Notes under the pieces: model-generated
Database searches by the model: none
The model's input: the letters and a program-made list of their open reading frames with translations, nothing else
Told to the model about the DNA's origin: nothing
Made by a program: the position numbers and the translations under genes
NCBI RefSeq assembly: GCF_002257665.1
Contig: NZ_MQWB01000001.1
Location: 82,834-146,833 of the forward strand
Source of the DNA: Rubricoccus marinus
GTDB taxonomy: Bacteria; Bacteroidota; Rhodothermia; Rhodothermales; Rubricoccaceae
Reading direction: 5' to 3'
Length of the DNA stretch: 64,000 nt
Shown: positions 16,792-23,982 of the stretch, one piece after another
Layout: each line of letters begins with the position of its first letter
Position numbering within the stretch: position 1 is the stretch's first letter

Positions 16792-18213
16792 GTGATCCGT
16801 CTTCTCTTCGCGCTGCTCCTCGCCTCTGGCGCCAGAGGCGGGCTCGCGCAGCCGCTCCCCGACGCGTTCCCGGCGCTGCCCGGCTTTACGCAGCCCATCG
16901 ACATTGTCGCCGCGCCAGAGGCGGGACGGCTTTGGGTGGCCGAGCGCGACGGCGAGATCTGGGCGTTCGACGAAGACCCGGCGTCGGCGTCGCTCAGTAT
17001 GGTGGCCGATCTCCGCGGTCGGATCGGGCCTCTGGCGCAGGACGGCGGGCTGCAAAGCGTCGCGGTTCACCCCTCGGACGAGTGGCTGGCGGCCTACATG
17101 GTGCTCCGTTCGGGGGGCGCGTTCGAAAGCGCCGTGGTGCGGTACGCGATCCGCGCCGATGGGACGCTTGATCTAGCCTCGGAGCGCGAGATCCTGCGCG
17201 TGCCGCAGCCGACGGGGCTGCACAACGGTGGCAAGATCCTCTGGGGCCCTGACGGGATGCTCTACGTCCCGCTCGGCGACGGCGGGCTGGCCGAGGGACT
17301 GAGCGCGAACAGCCAGGACCGCACCACGCTTCTCGGCTCCGTTCTCCGCCTGGAGGTGCCTCTGGCGCCAGAGGCCGAGGGCTACACCGTTCCGGTCGAC
17401 AACCCGTTCGTGGGCAACGCCGAAGGGTGGCGCGAGGAGATCTGGGCGTGGGGCCTGCGAAACCCGTGGCGCTCCAGCTTCGACGCCAGCGGCCGGCTCT
17501 GGGTGGCGGACGTGGGGCAGAACACGTGGGAAGAGGTCAACACCGTGGAGCGCGGCCGCAACTACGGGTGGGACGCGATGGAAGGGCCGCTCTGCTTTGC
17601 GTCTTCGTGCGAGGCGTTCGACGCACCGGTCTTTTCCTACCCCCACAATTTCGAGACAGGCGGCGTCTCCATCACCGGCGGGCTCGTCTACCGCGGCACG
17701 CGCGCGCCGGGCCTGGTGGGCCGCTACGTCGCCGTGGACCTCATCACGCACCGTCTCTGGTCGCTGGACGCCGACAATCCTGCCGACGTAATCGACCACG
17801 GCGTCGTGGCGGATAACGCGTGGATCGTGGCGTTTGGCGAAGGCACCGAAGGCGAGCTGTACGCCGTCTCGTACTCCCAGGGCCGCGTGCTGGACATCGG
17901 TGCGTGGGCGGCGACCGACGTTGAGGCTCCGCCCACATCCGAGCCTCTGGCGCTGCGCGTGGCGCCCAACCCGGCCCGCACCGCGGCTACGGTGGTGTGG
18001 GGCGCCTCCGGCTCGCCGGTCTGGAACGGCTCCAGCCACTTCGCGCGCGTGGACGTGATCGACGCGCTCGGGCGGACGGTGCAGACCCACGCGCCTCTGG
18101 CGCAGGCCGGGCGGCAGCTTCTGGACCTCGCGCCGCTGCCGCCGGGCGCCTACGCCGTCCGCGTGGCGCTCCCAGAAGGCACAGCCGTGACGCGGATCAC
18201 CGTCGCGCGGTAG
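16792..18213 (+). CDS. Secreted PQQ-type sugar dehydrogenase with T9SS tail
   Basis: This 473-residue protein is a six-bladed soluble glucose/sorbosone dehydrogenase-type propeller (GSDH family), which oxidises aldoses using PQQ or acts as a binding protein. Signatures include TGLHNGGKILWGPDGMLYV with the catalytic histidine, GDGG, and a later GLRNPWR and DVGQNTWEEVN. The GTG at 16792 begins a signal peptide in which a full 18-base palindrome encodes ASGARG. The last about 80 residues (VAPNPARTAATV onward, ending RITVAR) form a T9SS type-A sorting domain, so export to the surface is expected. Whether PQQ is made by this organism cannot be seen here. Confidence 0.82.
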   Translation: MIRLLFALLLASGARGGLAQPLPDAFPALPGFTQPIDIVAAPEAGRLWVAERDGEIWAFDEDPASASLSMVADLRGRIGPLAQDGGLQSVAVHPSDEWLAAYMVLRSGGAFESAVVRYAIRADGTLDLASEREILRVPQPTGLHNGGKILWGPDGMLYVPLGDGGLAEGLSANSQDRTTLLGSVLRLEVPLAPEAEGYTVPVDNPFVGNAEGWREEIWAWGLRNPWRSSFDASGRLWVADVGQNTWEEVNTVERGRNYGWDAMEGPLCFASSCEAFDAPVFSYPHNFETGGVSITGGLVYRGTRAPGLVGRYVAVDLITHRLWSLDADNPADVIDHGVVADNAWIVAFGEGTEGELYAVSYSQGRVLDIGAWAATDVEAPPTSEPLALRVAPNPARTAATVVWGASGSPVWNGSSHFARVDVIDALGRTVQTHAPLAQAGRQLLDLAPLPPGAYAVRVALPEGTAVTRITVAR

Positions 18214-18235
18214 ACGCAGCGCCAGAGGCCCCGCC

Positions 18236-18243
18236 TATCTTTG
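18236..18243 (+). promoter_or_regulatory. TAnnTTTG promoter box for S9 peptidase
   Basis: TATCTTTG is a perfect match to TAnnTTTG and lies 29 bases before the GTG at 18265. Confidence 0.55.
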
Positions 18244-18264
18244 GCGCGGTCTCTCCCCGCTGCC

Positions 18265-20691
18265 GTGATTCGCCGCCTCCTCCTCGCCGCCGTTTTCCTC
18301 GTCTGCGCCTCTGGCGCGAGCGCCCAAGAGCGCCCTACGCTCACCATCGACCTCATCACGCAGGATCCCGCGACGTGGATCGGCGACTGGCCCGAGGCGC
18401 CCTACTGGACCGACCGCGGCGACCGCCTCTACTTCACGTGGAACCCGGCGGGCCGCTTTCCCGGCGACTCCCTCTTCTCCGCCGATCCCTCCGGCGGCGA
18501 CCCCGTGCTCGTGAGCGCGCCAGAGGCCCGCGAGCTTCCGCCGGCGTACGGCGGCCTCTGGCGCGACCGCCTCGCGTACTCGCCTTCGGCCACCGAGCGC
18601 GTGTTCGAGCGCGGCGGCGACCTCTGGCGCTACATCATCGAGACGGACGAGATGCAGCGGCTCACGCGCACGACGGCCCGCGAAAGCGGCGCGCGGTACT
18701 CGCCCGACGGGCGCTCTATCGTCTACCGCGAGGGCGACGCGCTCTACGCGATGGATCTCGACTCGGGCAGCGGCGCGTCCTCTGGCGTCGTGCGCCAGCT
18801 CACGGACCTCCGCCGTGGGAACGAGCCTAAGGACAAAGCGCCGAGCGATCAGGACGCCTATCTCCGCAGCCAGCAGACGCGCCTGCTCGACGTGATCCGG
18901 CGTGGTGTGGAGCAGGACTCGCTCCGCCAAGCCGCCCGCGAGCGCGAGGACCGCGCCAGAGGCCTCCCGCCCACGCACTACGTCGGCGACGGGCGCATCG
19001 GCGACCTTCGGATCGACCCGACGGAGCGCTACGTCACGTTCACGCTCTCGCCCAGCGGCTCCAACCCGACCACGCGCATGGTGGACTACGTCACCGCCAG
19101 CGGCTACGCCGAGGAGATCACCGCCCGCGCCAAGGTTGGCGCCGAGCGGACGGCGAGCACGCTCTGGGTTCAGGACGTGGAGCGCGACAGCGTCTATAAG
19201 GTGGACCTCAGCACGCTGCCCGGCGCGTTCGTGGCCGCGGACTTTTTCCGCGAGAAGGGCCAGGAGACCGACTCCAGCCGCGTCGCCTTCGCCATCGGGC
19301 CGGACTGGAGCCCGGACGGGCGCTACGCCGTCGTCGAGGTCCGCACCATCGACAACAAGGACCGCTGGATCGCGCGGCTGGACCCCGCCTCTGGCGCGCT
19401 CACGGTTCTGGACCACCAGCGTGACGAGGCATGGATCGCCGGACCCGGCATCTCGTGGTGGGGCGGTGGCAGCGAGGGCGGGTGGCTCCCCGACGGCCGC
19501 ACGTACTGGTACAAGAGCGAGGCGTCTGGTTGGAGCCACCTCCACACCGTGGACGTGGCCTCTGGCGAGACGCGGCAACTCACCTCTGGCGAGTGGGAAG
19601 TCGAGTCCGTGCAGCTCACCCGCGACGGCACGGCGTGGATCCTCCAGACCGGGGAGGCCTCCAATGCCGAGCGCCAGATCTACCGCATGCCTCTGGCGGG
19701 CGGCACGCGCCAGAGGATCACGCGCCAGCCCGGTCGCTACGACGCCGCGCTCTCGCCCGACGACCAGACCCTCGCGATGCTGTTCTCGACCGCGAACCAG
19801 CCGCCAGAGGTCATGGTCCGCTCGGCCTTCCCGGCTTCGCCAGAGGCCCGGACCGTCACCGACTCGCCGAGCAACGCGTGGCGTGCCTATCCATGGCGCG
19901 CGGCGGAGATCGTGGAGATCCCCGCGAGCGACGGCGCGGGCGTGCCGGCGCGGATCTACCGGCCGGAGAACCCCAACGGCGCGGCCGTCTTCTTTGTCCA
20001 CGGCGCGGGCTACCTCCAGAACGCGCACAACTGGTGGAGCGGCTACTACCGCGAGTACCAGTTCCACAACATGCTCGCAGACGAGGGCTACGTCGTCCTC
20101 GATCTGGACTACCGCGCGAGCGCGGGCTACGGTCGCGACTGGCGCACGGCTGTCTACCGCCACATGGGCGGGCGCGACCTGCAGGACTACGTGGACGCGA
20201 GCCGGTGGGTCGGAAGCGAGTTCGGCATCGAGCCTGAGCGCGTCGCCATCTACGGCGGCTCCTACGGCGGCTTCCTGACGCTTATGGCGCTCTTTACCGA
20301 GCCCGAGCACTTCGGCAGCGGTGCCGCCATGCGGAGCGTGACGGACTGGGCGCACTACAACGACACGTACACCCGCAACATCCTGAACTCGCCGCTGGAG
20401 GACCCCGAGGCGTACCTCCGCTCCTCGCCCATCGAGTTCGCGGACGGGTTGGAGGACCCGCTCCTGATGACGCACGGGCTCGTGGACGACAACGTGCAGC
20501 CGCAAGACATCTTCCGCCTCTCGCAGCGCCTCATCGAGCTCGGCAAGCGCGATTGGGAGCTCGCCATCGCGCCCGTAGAGCCGCACGGCTACCGCGAGGC
20601 GAGTTCGTGGGCGGACAAGCTCCACCGCATCCACGACCTCATCGAGATGACGGTCGGCCCAGACGCGCCAGAGGCGGACACGGAGGGCTGA
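18265..20691 (+). CDS. S9-family prolyl oligopeptidase/DPP-type peptidase
   Basis: This 808-residue secreted serine peptidase has a signal peptide (1-21). A beta-propeller region follows (DPP_IV_N-like/WD40-type repeats, about residues 25-560), then an alpha/beta-hydrolase domain. The nucleophile motif GGSYGGF places Ser at about 666; Asp about 741 is in HGLVDDN and His about 774 is in EPHGY. Such enzymes remove dipeptides or degrade proline-containing peptides in the periplasm or outside. The GTG start at 18265 is chosen for the signal peptide over an upstream TTG. About 14 iterated nonamers occur in 2.4 kb, read in nearly every frame (ASG, LWR, PLA, ARG, APE). Confidence 0.9.
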   Translation: MIRRLLLAAVFLVCASGASAQERPTLTIDLITQDPATWIGDWPEAPYWTDRGDRLYFTWNPAGRFPGDSLFSADPSGGDPVLVSAPEARELPPAYGGLWRDRLAYSPSATERVFERGGDLWRYIIETDEMQRLTRTTARESGARYSPDGRSIVYREGDALYAMDLDSGSGASSGVVRQLTDLRRGNEPKDKAPSDQDAYLRSQQTRLLDVIRRGVEQDSLRQAAREREDRARGLPPTHYVGDGRIGDLRIDPTERYVTFTLSPSGSNPTTRMVDYVTASGYAEEITARAKVGAERTASTLWVQDVERDSVYKVDLSTLPGAFVAADFFREKGQETDSSRVAFAIGPDWSPDGRYAVVEVRTIDNKDRWIARLDPASGALTVLDHQRDEAWIAGPGISWWGGGSEGGWLPDGRTYWYKSEASGWSHLHTVDVASGETRQLTSGEWEVESVQLTRDGTAWILQTGEASNAERQIYRMPLAGGTRQRITRQPGRYDAALSPDDQTLAMLFSTANQPPEVMVRSAFPASPEARTVTDSPSNAWRAYPWRAAEIVEIPASDGAGVPARIYRPENPNGAAVFFVHGAGYLQNAHNWWSGYYREYQFHNMLADEGYVVLDLDYRASAGYGRDWRTAVYRHMGGRDLQDYVDASRWVGSEFGIEPERVAIYGGSYGGFLTLMALFTEPEHFGSGAAMRSVTDWAHYNDTYTRNILNSPLEDPEAYLRSSPIEFADGLEDPLLMTHGLVDDNVQPQDIFRLSQRLIELGKRDWELAIAPVEPHGYREASSWADKLHRIHDLIEMTVGPDAPEADTEG

Positions 20692-20801
20692 GCCTCTGGC
20701 GCGAGTGGCCTGCGCGGCTCTGGCGCCAGAGGCACTTCGGAGGGGACCGCACACGCGGCGCCGGCCTCTGGCGTTGAGCGCATCCCTCTCCTTACTGTGC
20801 C

Positions 20802-21245
20802 GTGCTTTCCCGCCTCGCTCTTCTTCCGCTCGTCGCTCTTGCCGGTTGCGGCGTGCTCACCGACTCCAGCTCTGTCCAGCGCGTAAGCGCGGAGGGTGCG
20901 GAGCTACTCGCGGTGGGCATAGGAGAGCGGGGGCAACTCCGAGCGGCCTTCCGCTACACCGGGGTCGCGCCAGAAGCGGGTTGCTACGCGCTTTCTGGCT
21001 ACACGGTCAGCACTGGAACGCCTGGCAGCGCGGTGCGCAACGAGGCCCTCGTCAAAGACGTGCTCGTCCGTGGCTCCGATGACCCATGCCCGACGCGTTC
21101 GGCGCGTGTGATGATCGACTCCCTCGATGTTGCCCTCCCGTCCCCGCCTCCGGGGACCTACCGGTTTTTGTTCGAGCGCCGAGGCGAGGACCCGCTCTCC
21201 GTCACCGTCCGCGTCGCGGCCGATACCACCGTCGTCGGCACGTAG
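20802..21245 (+). CDS. Small predicted lipoprotein
   Basis: This 147-residue protein starts with GTG and has a lipobox (VALAGC, cysteine 16). The mature part has paired cysteines (CYALSGYTV and DDPCPTR) and a beta-rich pattern, with no domain I recognise. It lies downstream of the S9 peptidase in the same direction, with a 110-base gap holding iterated motifs. Function unknown. Confidence 0.72.
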   Translation: MLSRLALLPLVALAGCGVLTDSSSVQRVSAEGAELLAVGIGERGQLRAAFRYTGVAPEAGCYALSGYTVSTGTPGSAVRNEALVKDVLVRGSDDPCPTRSARVMIDSLDVALPSPPPGTYRFLFERRGEDPLSVTVRVAADTTVVGT

Positions 21246-21305
21246 ACCGCCTGAACCCAAGTGCCATCGGGACCAGCGTCGCGACTTCGTGACCTGCCTG
21301 ACGGC

Positions 21306-21341
21306 ACGAGGTCGCCGCGCTTCGCTCGCGATGACACCAGT
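21306..21341. repeat. Dispersed CGCCGCGCTTCGCTCGCGAT repeat
   Basis: The sequence around 21309-21338 repeats 57-87 of this window almost base for base. It contains a short CGCG/CGCG stem. On the other strand it reads as the CHRERSAAT-type peptide often seen in spurious proteins, which suggests a widespread intergenic repeat. Confidence 0.6.
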
Positions 21342-21412
21342 CTGAGGACCCCGCGTGGAGCACCCCTCTGGCGCCAGAGGCGAACTTCGGCGCCCAACCC
21401 GCCTCTGGCGCC

Positions 21413-22735
21413 ATGCCCGATCTCTACCCCCCCGCGCACACCTCCACGCTCGCGCACCCCGAGTGGACGCGCAGCGCGACGCTCTACCAGATCAACACGC
21501 GGCAGTTCACGCCAGAGGGCACGTTCCGAGCCGCGCAAGCGCACCTGCCCCGGTTGCAAACGCTCGGCGTGGACATCCTGTGGCTGATGCCCGTCCATCC
21601 CATCGGCGAGGCCGAGCGCAAGGGATCGCTCGGCAGCCCGTACGCCGTGCGTGACTACGAAGCCGTCAACCCGGAGTTCGGCACGCTGGAGGACCTGCGC
21701 GCGTTCGTAGACGAGGCGCACGCGCTCGGCATGCGCGTCATCCTGGACTGGGTGGCCAACCACACCGCCCCGGACCACCCATGGGTGCACGAGCACCCGG
21801 AGTGGTACGCCCGCGACGCCAGAGGCGCCCTCCGCCCGACGCCGTGGTGGGATTGGACCGACATCGTGGACCTCGACTACCGCCAGCCCGGCCTCTGGCG
21901 CGCCATGACCGACGCGATGGCGTTCTGGCTCCGCGAAGCCGACATCGACGGCTTCCGATGCGACGTGGCCGGCTTCGTGCCGACGCCGTTCTGGGAGCGG
22001 GCCCGCGCCGAACTGGACGCCATCAAACCCGTCTTCATGCTCGCCGAGTGGCAGGCCCGCGACCTCCACGCCCGCGCCTTTGACGCGACGTACGCGTGGG
22101 ACTGGTACGACGCCATGCACGCCGTCGCCTCTGGCGCCCAAGACGTGAGCGCTCTCTTCAAGGTCTACGCCGAGAACCAGGGCTCGTACCCGCCAGAGGC
22201 CCAGCGCATGACGTTCGTGAGCAACCACGACAAAAACGCCTGGGACGGGACCATGTGGGAGCAGTTTGGCGACGCGCTGAACGCGGCGATCGTGCTCTCC
22301 GTAGTAGGGGAGGGGATGCCACTGCTCTACAACGGGCAAGAGGCCGGCAACGACCGCCGGCTGGCCTTCTTCGACCGCGACCCGATCCTCTGGCGCGAGC
22401 ACCCCATCGACGACCTGTACCGGCGCCTTTTCGCGCTCAAGCACGACGCGCCGGCGCTCCACAACGCGCCGTGGGGCGGCCGGATGGTCCGCGTCCCCAA
22501 CAACGACGAGGCGCACGTGCTCAGCTTTGTCCGCGAGGCCGAGGGGAGCGTCGTCTTCGCGGCGTTCAACTTCTCGGCAGAGGCTCGCGCGGTCGCGTTC
22601 CGGGACGCGCTGCACCACGGGACGTACCGCGTGGCCCCGTTGGCGGCGGGCGAGCAACTCGGCGTGACGAAGACGTTCGGGGCCGAGACGCACCTCGAGA
22701 TGGCGCCGTGGAGCGCCCGCGTGTTCCTGCGGTAG
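21413..22735 (+). CDS. Cytoplasmic GH13 alpha-amylase/maltodextrin hydrolase
   Basis: This 440-residue glycoside hydrolase family 13 enzyme has no signal peptide, so it should act on imported maltodextrins. Conserved regions are visible: DWVANHT (region I), GFRCDVAG with the nucleophile Asp near 183, FMLAEW with the acid/base Glu near 213, and VSNHDKN with the third acid near 272. A short C-terminal beta domain follows. The ATG at 21413 fits the family start. It is the first gene of the starch locus, upstream of the lacI-type regulator. Exact product specificity (amylase, glucosidase or trehalose-related) cannot be told. Confidence 0.88.
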   Translation: MPDLYPPAHTSTLAHPEWTRSATLYQINTRQFTPEGTFRAAQAHLPRLQTLGVDILWLMPVHPIGEAERKGSLGSPYAVRDYEAVNPEFGTLEDLRAFVDEAHALGMRVILDWVANHTAPDHPWVHEHPEWYARDARGALRPTPWWDWTDIVDLDYRQPGLWRAMTDAMAFWLREADIDGFRCDVAGFVPTPFWERARAELDAIKPVFMLAEWQARDLHARAFDATYAWDWYDAMHAVASGAQDVSALFKVYAENQGSYPPEAQRMTFVSNHDKNAWDGTMWEQFGDALNAAIVLSVVGEGMPLLYNGQEAGNDRRLAFFDRDPILWREHPIDDLYRRLFALKHDAPALHNAPWGGRMVRVPNNDEAHVLSFVREAEGSVVFAAFNFSAEARAVAFRDALHHGTYRVAPLAAGEQLGVTKTFGAETHLEMAPWSARVFLR

Positions 22736-22850
22736 CCCTTGGCGGCGCGGTCCGCGACCGGGCCGGAGGGACCTCCGTACGCGCTGAGGCATGCGCGGCG
22801 GCATTCGGCATGCTTGGTCCGGATGCCGCGCTAAAGGCCCGTGAAGCACC

Positions 22851-22879
22851 TTGACGGGTGGGGGGTGTAACCCTATCAT
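22851..22879 (+). promoter_or_regulatory. Canonical sigma70 promoter of lacI-type gene
   Basis: TTGACG (22851-22856) and TATCAT (22874-22879) are separated by exactly 17 bases. The expected transcript start is near 22886, four bases before the operator. Confidence 0.72.
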
Positions 22880-22889
22880 GACCGAGCAC

Positions 22890-22903
22890 TGAAAGCGCTT
22901 TCA
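22890..22903. promoter_or_regulatory. LacI-family operator
   Basis: TGAAAGCGCTTTCA is a perfect 14-base palindrome with the central CG typical of LacI/CcpA-family operators. It overlaps the first transcribed bases of the regulator gene, fitting autorepression. Confidence 0.75.
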
Positions 22904-22933
22904 TTCCCGCTTTCACCGCGGCCCTACGGACCT

Positions 22934-23965
22934 TTGAGCGTCACCATCTACGACATCGCCGACCACGCGGACGTGTCCATCGCGACCGTCTCCCGCGTGT
23001 TCAACGACCACCCGCGCGTCTCGGACTCGACGCGTGAACGGGTGTTCGACGTCGCGACGCGGTTGGGGTACGAGCCGCACGCGAGCGCGCAGAGCCTCGC
23101 CCGGAAAAACACCCGGATCGTCTCGGCCGTCGTGCCGATGATGACCTCGTTTTTCTTCATGGAGGTGCTCCGCGGGCTCCAAGACCGCCTGGACGAAAGC
23201 GACTACGACCTGCTCGTCTACGCCGCCCGCACGCTGGGCCGCGTGGACGGCCAACTCGGCCGGGCGCTCCAGCGGGGCCGCTCGGACGGGATGATCCTCG
23301 TGTCCACGCCCGTCTCCGGAGACCGCGCGCGCCGCCTCGCCTCCAGCCGCAACCCCGTCGTCCTCGTGGACTCCTACCACGAAGACCTCGACTCCGTCTC
23401 CGTCGACAACGTCACCGGCGGCGCCGAAGCCGTCCGTCACCTCCTCGACCGCGGCCACGAGCGCATCGGCCTGATCCTGCCTCTGGCGGAGTCCGTGCCG
23501 GCGCAAGACCGCCGTGCGGGCGTGGAGCAGGAACTCGCCGCCAGAGGCCGCGCGCTCGACCCGCGCCACGTCGTCGTGGCGGAGTGGGACCACGAGCAGC
23601 ACGGCTACACCCGCTACGCGGGCTACCGCGGCATGCAGAAGCTCCTAGAGCTCCCGCCAGAGGCCCGCCCCACGGCCGTGTTCGCCGCCGCCGACGTCAT
23701 GGCCCTCGGCGCGCTCCGCGCCGCGCGAGAGGCCGGCCTCTCCGTCCCCGGCGATCTCGAGGTCGTTGGCTTCGACGACGTCGCCTCTAGCGCGTACGTC
23801 GGCCTGACCACGCTCCGCCAGCCCATGGTGGAGATGGGCACGCTCGCCACCGAACTGCTGCTGCGCCGCATGAGCGAGCCCGACACGCCTCCTTCCCACA
23901 CCGTCTTTGTGCCCCGCCTCGTCGTCCGTGAGACGACGGGAGGGCCCGTTTCTGAGACCGCCTGA
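22934..23965 (+). CDS. LacI-family transcriptional regulator of the starch locus
   Basis: This 343-residue repressor has an N-terminal LacI helix-turn-helix (VTIYDIADHADVSIATVSRVFN, residues 3-24). The hinge follows and then a periplasmic-binding-like effector domain (RIVSAVVPMMTSFFFME onward). LacI members in this setting usually respond to maltose or maltodextrins. The start is a TTG at 22934, since no ATG or GTG fits before the helix-turn-helix; the TTG lies within TTTG just downstream of the operator. The TonB receptor gene follows after 17 bases. Its target set probably includes the downstream operon, but only one perfect operator is visible. Confidence 0.9.
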   Translation: MSVTIYDIADHADVSIATVSRVFNDHPRVSDSTRERVFDVATRLGYEPHASAQSLARKNTRIVSAVVPMMTSFFFMEVLRGLQDRLDESDYDLLVYAARTLGRVDGQLGRALQRGRSDGMILVSTPVSGDRARRLASSRNPVVLVDSYHEDLDSVSVDNVTGGAEAVRHLLDRGHERIGLILPLAESVPAQDRRAGVEQELAARGRALDPRHVVVAEWDHEQHGYTRYAGYRGMQKLLELPPEARPTAVFAAADVMALGALRAAREAGLSVPGDLEVVGFDDVASSAYVGLTTLRQPMVEMGTLATELLLRRMSEPDTPPSHTVFVPRLVVRETTGGPVSETA

Positions 23966-23982
23966 CCCCGGGCTCCCCTAGG

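Noticed and set aside
18235-20754. An 839-codon minus-strand open frame opposite the S9 peptidase
   Set aside because: The same GC-driven antisense artefact; the plus-strand gene has intact catalytic motifs.
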